DNA from: Rhodoferax sp.
GTDB lineage: Bacteria > Pseudomonadota > Gammaproteobacteria > Burkholderiales > Burkholderiaceae_C
DNA: 40,376 bases
Direction of reading: 5' to 3'
Assembly (NCBI GenBank): GCA_020048255.1
Contig: JAIFMR010000087.1
Span: 1-40,376, forward strand
Position 1 is the first letter of the stretch. Each line of letters opens with the position of its first letter. Both the position numbers and the translations under genes were made by a program. The notes under the pieces are model-generated. The model was given only the letters and a program-made list of their open reading frames with translations. It made no database searches and was not told where the DNA came from. This document shows positions 1-9,672 of this stretch, piece by piece.

Positions 1-2
1 TG

Positions 3-221
3 GCCATGGATTGGGACAACCTGGCGCTGCTGCAAGCGGACTGCCCGCCGGAGCATCAGCGCAAACTGCGCCGGCTCACCGAGTTTTGCCAACAATCCAA
101 CAGCTCGGTGGTGCCCGACCCCTATTTCGGTGAAGCCGATGGCTTTGAGACGGTGCTGGATTTGGTGGAGGATGCCTGCGATGGGCTGCTGGCGTATGTG
201 CGGCAGCAGGTACCCAAGTAA
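3..221 (+). CDS. Low molecular weight protein-tyrosine phosphatase, C-terminal part (5' truncated by window edge)
   Basis: ORF open to window start; C-terminal VPDPYFGEADGFETVLDLVEDACDGLL is typical of LMW-PTP. Confidence 0.85.
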   Translation, partial: AMDWDNLALLQADCPPEHQRKLRRLTEFCQQSNSSVVPDPYFGEADGFETVLDLVEDACDGLLAYVRQQVPK

Positions 222-300
222 CTTTCAGGTTTCAAGAAGAAGTTGCATCTAGCCCATATCTGTCAAACGTAGATAGCTATCAATAAGATAGCATTTAGCT
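221..300. repeat. Degenerate dispersed intergenic repeat, copy a
   Basis: ttgcatctagcccatatctgtcaaacgtagatagctatcaa resembles the other copies at 3.2, 3.6 and 20.7 kb. Confidence 0.45.
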
Positions 301-1083
301 CAGCTCAGGTAGCCCCCACACATACGATTCCATGGACAACACGCCGTGGTTGATGCTGGTGTCAATGACCTGGACCGCATCGCCACCGCGCGCACCGAGT
401 GCCACCAGCAGGGGCAAAAAATGTTCCTCTGATGGGTGGGCGCGCTGGGCGTGGGGGGCCAGCTCGCGGTAAGCCAGGAGGGAATCCGTGGCGTTGGTCT
501 GCACCGCGTGGCGCACCCAGGCAGCAAATTCTTGGGCGTACGGTTCAACCCGTGTCGCGTGCGGGCTGAATTCAGATAGGTTGTGCGTCATGCTGCCCGA
601 TGCCAGGATGACCACGCCTTGCGCACGTAAGGGTGCCAGTGCCTGGCCCAAGCGCAGCGCTTGCGCTGTGGTCAAAGTGTGCGGCATGGACACCTGAAAC
701 ACCGGTGTGGCCGCGCCGGGCAACAAGTGCAGCAGCGGCACCCAGGCGCCGTGGTCCAGTCCGCGCCGGTCGTCCAGGGTGGTGGAAAAGCCTGCCTGCG
801 TCAGCAGTCGAGCTGCAACTGCTGCGGTGTCGGGCTGTCCCTTGGCTGGGTATTGCAACTGGTACAGCGCCGCCGGAAAGCCACCAAAGTCGTGAACGGT
901 TTCGGGGGTTTCTGTGCTCATCACCTGGACGCCACGGGTTTGCCAGTGTGGCGAGACCACCAGCACCGCTTTCACGTCAGCGAGTTGCTGGCCCAGTGTG
1001 TGCAATCTGGGGCCCAGGACACCAGGCTCCAACGCAAAGGTCGGTGCGCCGTGGGAGATAAAAAAGACCGGGGCTAATTCCAT
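295..1083 (-). CDS. LigB/DODA-type extradiol aromatic ring-opening dioxygenase family protein
   Basis: MELAPVFFISHGAPTFAL..., DHGAWVPLLHLLP, ASGSMTHNL, PSEEHFLPLLVALGA motifs; start placed at internal Met (ORF M24). Confidence 0.85.
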   Translation of the reverse strand: MELAPVFFISHGAPTFALEPGVLGPRLHTLGQQLADVKAVLVVSPHWQTRGVQVMSTETPETVHDFGGFPAALYQLQYPAKGQPDTAAVAARLLTQAGFSTTLDDRRGLDHGAWVPLLHLLPGAATPVFQVSMPHTLTTAQALRLGQALAPLRAQGVVILASGSMTHNLSEFSPHATRVEPYAQEFAAWVRHAVQTNATDSLLAYRELAPHAQRAHPSEEHFLPLLVALGARGGDAVQVIDTSINHGVLSMESYVWGLPELS

Positions 1084-1238
1084 GGGGTGTTCCAAACAAG
1101 GGCTGGTGCACAAACGCGTCAGCCATGAGGGGCACTGTATCGGAGGGCCCAAGGAAGGTAAATATCGACCATTGGGATGGACTGTTCCAATTTCAGATGC
1201 AGTGGAGCGATCCCGTTGCAGGCAGCTAACATCGCCCC

Positions 1239-1809
1239 ATGATGCCCATTGTGGAAACCTGTTGCAGTGATGAAGCCAGCTTTGCGCTGACCCTGATCAC
1301 CTCCCGGCAAAATATTTTGCCCAAGCGCTTGGCCCCGCCTGGCCCAAGTGACACGCAAGTTGATGACATGTTTCGGGCGGCTGCGGCGGCGCCAGACCAT
1401 GGCATGGTCATGCCCTGGCGCTTTGTGCTGGTGCCACAAGACAAACGCGCTGCGCTGGCCGATGTGTTTGCCCAGGCGCTATTGGAGCGCGATGCCACTG
1501 CCACGCCAGAGCAGATCGAGATGGCGCGTGAGAAAGCGTTTCGGGCACCGTTTTTGGTGATGGCGATTGCCCGCCTGGGGCCGTGTGATCCGGACATTCA
1601 CCCGCTGGAGCGCATGGTGTCGGTGGGGGCGGCGATTCAAAACTTTTTGCTGTGCGCGCACAGCCTGGGTTTTGGCAGCAGTCTGACCAGCGGCCTTGAC
1701 TTTGGCCGAGGGCGAGCAGGCCGTCTGCAGCATCAATGTGGGTACCGTCAGCAAGCGTAAACCCACGCGGTTGCGCCCTGAACCGGCCCAGTTTGTCAGC
1801 AGCTTGTGA
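1239..1809 (+). pseudogene. Nitroreductase family protein, frameshifted with short internal deletion
   Basis: N-terminal ORF matches nitroreductase up to GFGSSLTSG (about nt 1694), then loses homology; the other frame continues LAEGEQAVCSINVGTVSKRKPTRLRPEPAQFVSSL* to 1809. Confidence 0.75.
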
Positions 1810-1851
1810 GCTTGCTTTTGCCCCTGTGTCGCTTGCCGGCAAAATAGCGTC

Positions 1852-3237
1852 ATGCAACACGCACACACTTCCTATTTGCCGCCCGACGATGCCCTGCGCA
1901 GTGCCCTGCACAACGAGGTTCACGCCCGCCCGTCGGCACGCATCCGTTTGCCCGCCCTGATCACTTATGTGGCGGTGCTCAATGAGGGCATCACCCGTGA
2001 TATGGAGTGGGCCCACCTGAGCCAGCTGCCAGAGCAGGGCGCGCTGACCCCAGATGCCCTGAAAGATAATTTTTTGCGCTTGCGTTCGCCTGGCTTTACC
2101 CTGAAGTGGGAGAGGCATTCTGAATTTAGCCGCTACTCCATCGTGCAGCCTTTGCCAGAGTCGGCTCAATTGGGTGCCAGTGAACCCGACTTGCTGGCCT
2201 GCCTGGCGGTGTCTCGCGATTGGCTGAGTCGGATTCCCGGGCGCACTGTGGCCGCTGTGCAATTGGCCATGATGCACGCGCCGCTGGACGACGCCACGGG
2301 CCTGATGGCGCAAGCGCTGACCTGGCTGGGCGGGCGCACGGTGGTGGCCTCCCTCATGGGGAGCAATGCAGCGCCGGCTGCCGGTCCGGGCAGTGATGGG
2401 TCGACACGGCAGGGCTACGCCCACCCGATGGGGCACTCCTGGGCGTTGACGCAATTTCGTCTGCAGGACGATGGTTTTGAGCGCATGTTGGTATTGGCCC
2501 CCGAGGGCACGAGCCAGACCCGCGCCGGTCGTATTGCCGCTCGGTTGCTGGAACTGGAAACCTACCGACTGATGGCGTTGCGTGGTTTGCCGGTGGTCAA
2601 GGCGCTGGGGCCGATGTTGACGCAAGCCGAAAGTGCCTTGGTGAGCATCACCGCCCGGTTGGAGAGCAAGAGTGCCTCCGACCAGGAGCTGCTCGATACC
2701 CTGGTGTCACTGGCCGCCGGTGTGGAGCGTGCTACAGCAGAGAACGTTTACCGCTTTTCCGCAACGCAGGCCTACTACACCCTGGTGGGGCAGCGCATTG
2801 CCGAGCTGCGCGAAAAAGCCATTCCCGGCACACAGACCATTGGCGAATTCATGCAGCGCCGCCTGTCTCCGGCCATAGCGACGGTGGCGGCCACGGCACA
2901 GCGGCTGGCCTCCTTGTCGGAGCGGGTGGCGCGCACCAGTGACTTGTTGCGCACCCGGGTTGACATTGCAACCGAAGTGCAAAACCAGCAGTTGCTGGAA
3001 AAACTCACCCGGGGGCAGGAATTGCAATTGCGCCTGCAAAGCACGGTGGAAGGCTTGTCGATTGCCGCGATCTCTTATTATGTGATCAGCTTGCTGTTGT
3101 ATGGCGGCAAAGCCTTGAAGTCGGTCGGGGTGCCGATCAACCCCGAGCTGGCCGCCGGTGCGCTGGTGCCAGTGGTGTTGTGGGTGGTGTGGCATACCAC
3201 CCAGAAAATTCATGCCAAACTCCACGCCGGACACTGA
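1852..3237 (+). CDS. DUF3422 family membrane-associated protein
   Basis: 461 aa; LHNEVHARPSARIRLPA N-terminus, C-terminal TM segments, overall DUF3422-like. Confidence 0.85.
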   Translation: MQHAHTSYLPPDDALRSALHNEVHARPSARIRLPALITYVAVLNEGITRDMEWAHLSQLPEQGALTPDALKDNFLRLRSPGFTLKWERHSEFSRYSIVQPLPESAQLGASEPDLLACLAVSRDWLSRIPGRTVAAVQLAMMHAPLDDATGLMAQALTWLGGRTVVASLMGSNAAPAAGPGSDGSTRQGYAHPMGHSWALTQFRLQDDGFERMLVLAPEGTSQTRAGRIAARLLELETYRLMALRGLPVVKALGPMLTQAESALVSITARLESKSASDQELLDTLVSLAAGVERATAENVYRFSATQAYYTLVGQRIAELREKAIPGTQTIGEFMQRRLSPAIATVAATAQRLASLSERVARTSDLLRTRVDIATEVQNQQLLEKLTRGQELQLRLQSTVEGLSIAAISYYVISLLLYGGKALKSVGVPINPELAAGALVPVVLWVVWHTTQKIHAKLHAGH

Positions 3238-3244
3238 CTGATTT

Positions 3245-3305
3245 TTTAAGATAAATCAGGCTCTAGTGCTTATGGAATCTGTGATGAAAGCTATTTAATG
3301 TATAG
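3245..3305. repeat. Degenerate dispersed intergenic repeat, copy b
   Basis: ggctctagtgcttatggaatctgtgatgaaagctattta. Confidence 0.45.
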
Positions 3306-3320
3306 CTGACACTTGAACTG

Positions 3321-3491
3321 TCAGGTTGGGTCACTCGGACCTGGTGGTGTCTTTTTGGCCGACAAAAACAGCACCAAACGCAGCAGCCCCACCCCGCCCA
3401 AGGGTAGCAGCAGCGTGGGGGCCAGGGGCAGGTCGGGGAACAGGGCCAGCATCAGCGACACGCCCGCCAAGAAAATAATCAGCATGAACAT
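3321..3491 (-). CDS. Small putative two-TM membrane protein (56 aa)
   Basis: Manual translation MFMLIIFLAGVSLMLALFPDLPLAPTLLLPLGGVGLLRLVLFLSAKKTPPGPSDPT*; hydrophobic pattern favours this frame over the listed overlapping ORFs. Confidence 0.5.
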   Translation of the reverse strand: MFMLIIFLAGVSLMLALFPDLPLAPTLLLPLGGVGLLRLVLFLSAKKTPPGPSDPT

Positions 3492-3624
3492 GGGCGCATC
3501 TTAAGGCCTGTACCGTTAGCACTGTCCACCTGATGATGCCTTGTTGGCTTGAGGTAAGCTCAAAGCCTATGGTGGTGGATGTCCGCCACGTCAGGTGTTT
3601 TAAATCGGGGGCATTTTTGATGAA

Positions 3625-3685
3625 AACATGCTCTGGCCCTTATGAAACAAGCGCTAATAGCTATTATAAACAGAGCAACTAACCC
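3625..3685. repeat. Degenerate dispersed intergenic repeat, copy c
   Basis: gctctggcccttatgaaacaagcgctaatagctattata. Confidence 0.5.
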
Positions 3686-3697
3686 ACTGGAGACCCC

Positions 3698-4165
3698 ATG
3701 AAAGCCTTTCAAGAGTACTACCCTGAAAACTTGTCTCACTGTTTTGGTTGCGGTGCCAACAACAGTCATGGCCACCGCATCAAAACCTATTGGGACGGTG
3801 ACGAGACAGTGACCCGTTTTACCCCTGAGCCCTACCACACGGCTGTGCCCGGGTATACCTACGGTGGGTTGTTGGCTTCGCTGATTGACTGCCATGGCAC
3901 GGGCACGGCAGCTGCAGCCATGTATCAATCTGAAGGCCGGGCAATGGACACGCTGCCAGCGTTTCGTTTTGTCACCGGCTCCTTGCATGTGGATTACCTC
4001 AAGCCCACACCGATTGACACCGAATTGGAGATTCGCGGTCGCATCAAGGAGATCAAGGGCCGCAAGGTGGTGGTGGAAGCCACGGTTTACGCAGCGGGTA
4101 TTGCCACCGCCAAGGGTGAGATCGTAGCCATCCAGATGCCTGCCGATTTTGGCGCGACCAAGTGA
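3698..4165 (+). CDS. PaaI-type hotdog-fold thioesterase
   Basis: HCFGCGANNSHG..., YGGLLASLIDCHGTGTA, SLHVDYLKPTPI motifs. Confidence 0.85.
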   Translation: MKAFQEYYPENLSHCFGCGANNSHGHRIKTYWDGDETVTRFTPEPYHTAVPGYTYGGLLASLIDCHGTGTAAAAMYQSEGRAMDTLPAFRFVTGSLHVDYLKPTPIDTELEIRGRIKEIKGRKVVVEATVYAAGIATAKGEIVAIQMPADFGATK

Positions 4166-4200
4166 GTACTGACAAAGCCAGTCGTTTTGTCATGATATTG

Positions 4201-4216
4201 CTGCCAAAAATGGCAG
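4201..4216. promoter_or_regulatory. Candidate UAS for sigma54 activator (CTGCCA-AAAA-TGGCAG)
   Basis: Perfect 6-bp inverted repeat with 4-bp spacer; same architecture upstream of two other operons in the window. Confidence 0.6.
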
Positions 4217-4290
4217 TAGGCAGAGGTGTAGTCGTCGTGACTATTTTTGCAAGTCACTGTTTTTATTGGGATAAATAGACTTAGACCGGT

Positions 4291-4308
4291 TTGGCATGGA
4301 ATTTGACT
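4291..4308 (+). promoter_or_regulatory. Candidate sigma54 promoter (TTGGCATGGAATTTGACT)
   Basis: -24 TTGGCATG and -12 TTGA with canonical spacing; near-identical element at 22305. Confidence 0.6.
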
Positions 4309-4389
4309 GTCTTGGTGAGCCAAGGCGGTTTTGTTGCACATATCTGCAATGAATGGCAGTCCTTGGTGACATAACGAGGACGACTTTTC

Positions 4390-5796
4390 ATGGACATGAT
4401 CGGGCTTTACCCCACATGGTTTGAACCGGGTGTGGGCAGCGGCTGGATAGTGGGTTTGATCGCCACCATCCACGTGCTTTTTTCGCACACCTCGGTGGGT
4501 GCGGCGATATTTTTTGCTTTTCTGGCCAACTACGCTCATCGCAACCAGCGGCCTGATCTGCTGGAATTCATACGCCACTATGGGCTGTTTTTGCTGGTGT
4601 TCAGCTACGTGCTGGGGTCCATCACTGGCCCAGGCATTTGGTACTCCACCACAGTGGCCAGCCCCCGAGGTATTTCGGCGCTGATTCACAGTTTTGTTTG
4701 GATGTGGGCCACCGAGTGGGTGTTTTTTGTGATCGAGGTGGTGGGGGTCTACATGCTGGTGTACCTGGCCAACAAGCTCGATCGCCAGACCTACCTGAAA
4801 CTGTCGCTGATTTTTGGCCTGACCTCCTACACCACCATGCTGGTGATTGTGGGCATCTTGAGCTTCATGATGTGGCCCGGCAAGGCCGATTGGTACGAGC
4901 ACGGTGGTGTGCTCAGCGCCTTTTATGGCCCCAACACCTTTGCCCAACTGGGTATGCGCACTGCGTTCATGTTCACTATGACCGCCGTGGTGGGCGGCAT
5001 TGTGGCGGCACGTTTCAAGGATGCCGCGTTTAAAAAAGATGTGGCGGGCAAGCTCGCCTGGCTGGGCATTGTCTCGGCGGCAGCTGGTGCGGCCATGTTC
5101 CAGTGGTACCTGAGCACCTTGCCTGAAACCGCCGCGTTGGTGCTGGAAAACCGCTTGCCCGGTTGGTTCAAACCCGCGGTGTTGGGTATTTTGGCTGGCA
5201 TGGCGGGCTACTTTGTGATGACTTTGGTGCGCCCATCCACGCTGGTGGTCAGCGGCGCATCTGCCATGACGGTGGCGGTGCTGGTGTTTGGCCTGTGGCC
5301 TGAAGAGGTCACCCGCGAATCCATCCGCAAGCCGTGGGTTGCTGGCCAATACGTGTACTCCAATCAAGTGATTGGGCGCGACGTGCCTGGCATGGGCATC
5401 ACGTCCGAGATCCCCACCATTGAGGCGCACGGTTTCATGAAAACCCAGGTGTTCATGCCTGAGGGCCTGCGCACCATCACCGATGCCAATCGCCTGGAAG
5501 CCGGGCGTGTGCTGGCGTTGACAACGTGTTCCAACTGCCATTCGCTCAGCAGCGGCGGCATGCGGCCGTTGAAAAACTATTTCACCGCCAACAGCACCAC
5601 TGCCGAGGTGGCCGAGTACCTGCAAGCCGGTTTGTCCAGCGGTAACACGCTGTACATGCCGCAAATCCCGCTCAAAGACGATGAGGCACTGGCCTTGGCA
5701 ACCTACATTGGGTCGCTCACCGGTGTGCCCGCTGCCGCCACCGCTTTGGCATTGCCCAGCGTGTCCACCCCCATGTCTAAGGAGTCCGCACAATGA
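4390..5796 (+). CDS. Cytochrome bd-superfamily-like membrane subunit with C-terminal haem-c domain
   Basis: Multi-TM; IVGLIATIHVLFSHTSVGAAIF resembles the CydA N-terminal haem-ligand helix; C-terminal CSNCH c-haem motif in a cytochrome c-like tail. Confidence 0.7.
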   Translation: MDMIGLYPTWFEPGVGSGWIVGLIATIHVLFSHTSVGAAIFFAFLANYAHRNQRPDLLEFIRHYGLFLLVFSYVLGSITGPGIWYSTTVASPRGISALIHSFVWMWATEWVFFVIEVVGVYMLVYLANKLDRQTYLKLSLIFGLTSYTTMLVIVGILSFMMWPGKADWYEHGGVLSAFYGPNTFAQLGMRTAFMFTMTAVVGGIVAARFKDAAFKKDVAGKLAWLGIVSAAAGAAMFQWYLSTLPETAALVLENRLPGWFKPAVLGILAGMAGYFVMTLVRPSTLVVSGASAMTVAVLVFGLWPEEVTRESIRKPWVAGQYVYSNQVIGRDVPGMGITSEIPTIEAHGFMKTQVFMPEGLRTITDANRLEAGRVLALTTCSNCHSLSSGGMRPLKNYFTANSTTAEVAEYLQAGLSSGNTLYMPQIPLKDDEALALATYIGSLTGVPAAATALALPSVSTPMSKESAQ

Positions 5797-7016
5797 ACAC
5801 CGACATGCTTTACGCCTTGCGGGACCCCGCTGGGGTTCCATCCCACCCGTTGGTGTTTTTGATTCTTGGGGTGATCACCTTTGCCCTGCATATGGCGGCC
5901 GTACAGGTCATGCTGGGGGCAGGTGCCCTTACCCTGCGCGGGGCCTTCAGTGCGCATGCCCATTGGCGTCGGCTGGCAGCAGCCATGCTGACCACGTCCA
6001 AGATTGCCGTGTCGGTGGCGGTGGTGATCGGGGTGGCACCGCTGTTGTTTGTGCAGGTGGTGTACGACCCGTTTTGGTACACCTCCAATGTGTTGTCGGC
6101 CTGGTGGGTGATTGGCTTCATCTTTTTGCTGATTGCCGGGTACATCGCGCTGTATGTGTTTTATTGGAAAAACCACGACATCGCGGCCGATGGCGGCAAA
6201 GGTGGGCTGTGGCTGGTGGCGTCATTGGCCATGCTGTTGGGTGTGGGCTTCATCGTGCACAGCCTGACCAACCAAATGCTGTTTCCTGAGCAATGGATGG
6301 CTTGGTACGCCCCAGGCGGCGTGGTGCAGCCCAACGGGCAAGCCTTGCATTACTGGAACTTGCCGCGCTTTGGATTCTTCATTGCTTTGTCGGCGCCAGT
6401 CACGGGGGCTTGGCTGTACGCCTACCGCCGGTACCTGCAGGCATCTAGCCATGTGGACGCGTCGTTCATAACCTGGCTGGCCCCGTTGGCCCAAAAGCTG
6501 ATGCTGGTGGGTGGCGTGGTGGCTGTGCTGCTGGGGGCGTGGTGGATGGCCACTTTGCCTGAAAAAATGGCCTGGTTTGCCCTGTCGCCCTGGAGCTTGG
6601 TGGCGCTGCTGGCCTTGCTGGCCACGGTGTCGGTTCCGCTGCTGCTGGGCAAGCGCATGGACCAGGGCCTGTGGGGTTACGTCACCTTTGCGGTCGGTGC
6701 GGTGGCGCTGATCGTGGTGGGGGCCATGCGCGAGGTGCTGCGCTACGTGACGCTGTTAGGTTCGCACGGCTACGATGCTCTGGACTACCGTATCAATATG
6801 GACTGGTACAGCACCGGCTTGTTTTTCAGTACCTTTGGCGTGTTGGGCGGCGTGACCCTGGCCTATCTCATCACCGTGGCCTGGCAAGCGGGCCAGACAG
6901 AAGGCACCTACACACCTAGCCCGGCGGTCAACCGCCTAGGCAGCATGGCCATTGGCCTGCTGGTGCTGTGGACCGTGTCATATTTCCTTGTTGGCTTTTA
7001 CGTGTGGGCAAGATGA
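5793..7016 (+). CDS. Second membrane subunit of the bd-like complex
   Basis: ATGA overlap with upstream gene; about 9-10 hydrophobic segments; HPLVFLILGVITFALHMAAVQVMLGAG N-terminus. Confidence 0.65.
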   Translation: MNTDMLYALRDPAGVPSHPLVFLILGVITFALHMAAVQVMLGAGALTLRGAFSAHAHWRRLAAAMLTTSKIAVSVAVVIGVAPLLFVQVVYDPFWYTSNVLSAWWVIGFIFLLIAGYIALYVFYWKNHDIAADGGKGGLWLVASLAMLLGVGFIVHSLTNQMLFPEQWMAWYAPGGVVQPNGQALHYWNLPRFGFFIALSAPVTGAWLYAYRRYLQASSHVDASFITWLAPLAQKLMLVGGVVAVLLGAWWMATLPEKMAWFALSPWSLVALLALLATVSVPLLLGKRMDQGLWGYVTFAVGAVALIVVGAMREVLRYVTLLGSHGYDALDYRINMDWYSTGLFFSTFGVLGGVTLAYLITVAWQAGQTEGTYTPSPAVNRLGSMAIGLLVLWTVSYFLVGFYVWAR

Positions 7017-7444
7017 CCATGAAAACATCCACTTCATCCTGGCTTGCGGCCAGTGCTTTGGCCACCGCGGCGGTGGCTGCCATGGTCTGGCAACCCTCTG
7101 TGGCTTCAGAGTCAAATCAGCCTTTAGCCCCCGCCAATAAAGGCGTCGTTGCTATGAGTAATGCAAGATCTGCTGCCCCAACCGTGCCAGTGTCAGGCGA
7201 GGCCATGGCGCACAGTTGCGCAGCCTGCCACGGCACGCAGGGCCGTTTGGGTGACGAGTCGTTCATGCCACTGGCTGGCATGCCACAGGGGCAGTTTGTG
7301 CGCAGCATGGTTGATTTTCGGCAAGACAAGCGTCCAGCCACCTTGATGGGCATCGTGGCCAAAGGCTTCACCGACGCTGAAATTAACGCCATGGGCAGTT
7401 ACTTTGCTGCCGTCAAACCCATGTCCGAAGGAGCCAAGCCATGA
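7013..7444 (+). CDS. Secreted monohaem c-type cytochrome (putative FccA-like partner)
   Basis: Signal peptide, CAACHGTQGRLGDESFMPLAGMP cytochrome c motif; ATGA overlap with upstream gene, immediately upstream of fccB. Confidence 0.75.
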   Translation: MTMKTSTSSWLAASALATAAVAAMVWQPSVASESNQPLAPANKGVVAMSNARSAAPTVPVSGEAMAHSCAACHGTQGRLGDESFMPLAGMPQGQFVRSMVDFRQDKRPATLMGIVAKGFTDAEINAMGSYFAAVKPMSEGAKP

Positions 7445-8805
7445 GCGCATTGAACCCAACACGGCGGCAGATGCTTGCCAGTTCGGTCATGCTGGGCGCC
7501 AGCTTGGCGTTGCCCGCTTGGGCCCAAACCGCTGGTAAGTCCGCCAAAGGTGCGCGCATCCTCATCATTGGCGGTGGGGTGGGCGGTGCTACTGCTGCCA
7601 AATACCTGAAATTGTTTGACCCAACCCTGCAGGTGACGGTGGTTGAGAAAAACCGCACTTACATCCGACCCTACGGCTCCAGCGAGGTGCTCAACCAGCA
7701 CACCAGCATGGCCGAGCTCAACGTCAGTTACGACGTGCTGGCCAGCCGGTATGGGATCCAATTTGTGTTTGATGCGGTAACCGGCTTTGACCCGGTGGCT
7801 CGAACCGTCAGCACCGCAGGCAAACTCAAGCTGGGCTACGACCGGCTGATTGTGTCGCCCGGCATTGAGTTGCTGTACGACGCCTATGCTGGCTACTCTG
7901 AACAGGTGGCCAACACCACCGTGCCCTCGGGCTGGATCCCTGGCGCACAAACCGCGCTGCTGGCCAAACAACTGCAAGGTATGCGCCAAGGCGGCACGTT
8001 TGTGTTGGCGGCCCCGCCCAACCCCTACCGCTGCCCGCCTGGCCCGTATGAGCGCCCGGCGCTGATGGCCGAGTGGTTGAGCCAACACAACCCCACGGCG
8101 AAGGTCATCATCGTTGATCCCAAAGACAGTTTTGTCACTGACGAGACCATGATGCTGGGCTGGAACCGGCTCTACAACTTCAACCTGCCCGAGGATTACG
8201 TCAAAAAAATGTCGCCTCTGGTCGAGGTCAAACACCATGCCACCCCCGGCATGCTGAGCTGGGTGCGTGGCAAGGACGGTGGTCGCACTTTGAGGATTGA
8301 TGCGAAAAAAATGACCATTGAAACTGAGGCCGAAGTCATCAAAGCCGACGTGATCAACGTCATCCCGCCGATGCGGGCTGGCAAAATTGCCGCCACCTTG
8401 GGCCTGACAGACAAAAGCGGCTGGTGCCCGGTGGGTCGGCGCGACTTTGCCTCAGAACTGCACCCCCATGTCCATGTGATTGGTGATGCGTGCGTCGCTG
8501 ATGCCATGCCCAAAAGCGGCTTTTCTGCCAACAACCAGGCCAAGGTGGTGGCGCGCGCCATCATCGAGTCTTTGGCCGGCCGCCCAGCGCCCGAGCCCTT
8601 GATGGAAAACACCTGTTACGCCCTGGCTGGCAAAGACTACGGCCTGTTTGTGGCCGACGTGTTCAAGGTGGTCGATGGCAAGATCGCCCGCATCAACGGC
8701 AAGGCGCGTTACCTGCCCCTGAATGCCAGCGCAGCCCAGATCAAGTTGGGTGCACGTTACCAGCAAGCCTGGTTGCGCACCTTCACTCAAGACTGTTTTG
8801 CATGA
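7441..8805 (+). CDS. fccB: Flavocytochrome c sulfide dehydrogenase flavoprotein subunit
   Basis: Twin-arginine-type leader RRQMLASS, GGGVGGATAAKYLK FAD motif, NPYRCPPGPYER and ENTCYA cysteines, HVIGDACVADAMPKSGFSANNQ. Confidence 0.9.
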   Translation: MSALNPTRRQMLASSVMLGASLALPAWAQTAGKSAKGARILIIGGGVGGATAAKYLKLFDPTLQVTVVEKNRTYIRPYGSSEVLNQHTSMAELNVSYDVLASRYGIQFVFDAVTGFDPVARTVSTAGKLKLGYDRLIVSPGIELLYDAYAGYSEQVANTTVPSGWIPGAQTALLAKQLQGMRQGGTFVLAAPPNPYRCPPGPYERPALMAEWLSQHNPTAKVIIVDPKDSFVTDETMMLGWNRLYNFNLPEDYVKKMSPLVEVKHHATPGMLSWVRGKDGGRTLRIDAKKMTIETEAEVIKADVINVIPPMRAGKIAATLGLTDKSGWCPVGRRDFASELHPHVHVIGDACVADAMPKSGFSANNQAKVVARAIIESLAGRPAPEPLMENTCYALAGKDYGLFVADVFKVVDGKIARINGKARYLPLNASAAQIKLGARYQQAWLRTFTQDCFA

Positions 8806-9611
8806 GGCCCGCCATGATCATCACCCCCACATTCCACCGGCTCTCACCCCATCGGTTCACACCCAGCCAGTTGGGTGGGTTTGCCCGCACTCTTGCACTG
8901 GCCTTGGTGAGCCTGGCTGGATTGTCTGGGCTAGCCAGCGCAGCAACCCATGAACTTGCCCCAGCGGCGGCTCCATGGACGCCCACAACGCTGCGCACCA
9001 CTCTGGCCGCCTTGCCCCAGGGGCACGCCCAGGCTGGCAAAAAGGTGCACGACGAGCTGTTTTGCGCCTCTTGCCACGGTGCGAATGGCGTTGCGCCCAC
9101 CCAGAACTGGCCACACCTGGCCGGCCAAAAGGCCGCCTACACCGCCAAAATGATGTTGGACTACCAGGATGCCCGCCGCCTTGAGGGCAAACGCGCCGAA
9201 CTCATGCACGACATCGCCGTGATGCTGAGCCCCCAGCAAATTGCCGACGTGGCCGCCTTTTATGAGGCCCAAACACCCGCCGTAGGCGACGGCACACCAC
9301 GCCCGAATATCACCTTGGGGGCCCAAGATGTGGGTGCTGCTACGTTGGTGCGCAAGGGCGACCCCGCCCGTCTGATCACCCCGTGTGCCAGTTGCCACGG
9401 GGTGGCCGGGCAGGGCGGCAAACGCGAAGCCTCGGCCCTGGCCGGGCAAAACCCGCTGTATTTTGTGCGCACCATGCTGGATTTTCAGAACGGCACACGC
9501 CACAACGACAGCGTCAAAGGCATGCGTTCGTTTGCTAAAAAACTCAGTCGCAGCGAGATTGGCGCGCTGGCCACGTACTACGCCGACTTGCCCGCCGGAC
9601 AAGCCAAGTGA
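8802..9611 (+). CDS. Dihaem cytochrome c (c4-like)
   Basis: Two CxxCH (CASCHGANG, CASCHGVAG), LAGQ repeats, signal peptide; ATGA overlap with fccB. Confidence 0.8.
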   Translation: MRPAMIITPTFHRLSPHRFTPSQLGGFARTLALALVSLAGLSGLASAATHELAPAAAPWTPTTLRTTLAALPQGHAQAGKKVHDELFCASCHGANGVAPTQNWPHLAGQKAAYTAKMMLDYQDARRLEGKRAELMHDIAVMLSPQQIADVAAFYEAQTPAVGDGTPRPNITLGAQDVGAATLVRKGDPARLITPCASCHGVAGQGGKREASALAGQNPLYFVRTMLDFQNGTRHNDSVKGMRSFAKKLSRSEIGALATYYADLPAGQAK

Positions 9612-9672
9612 TGCCCTTGGCCGCCAACCCAACTGCGCAAGCCCCCCTTAACCCATCACGTCCAAGCCAACC

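Noticed and set aside
1408-2625. 405-aa antisense ORF opposite nitroreductase/DUF3422
   Set aside because: No recognisable domains, biased composition, spans two sense genes.
4344-4359. CTGCAATGAATGGCAG as another activator site
   Set aside because: Imperfect palindrome, lies downstream of the candidate sigma54 promoter; not counted as part of the regulon evidence.
4087-5841. 584-aa antisense ORF opposite the bd-like subunit I gene
   Set aside because: His/Gly/Gln-rich low-complexity translation typical of a shadow ORF in GC-rich DNA; the sense strand has clear membrane-protein homology.
7399-8238. 279-aa antisense ORF opposite fccB
   Set aside because: Shadow ORF; fccB on the plus strand is unambiguous.
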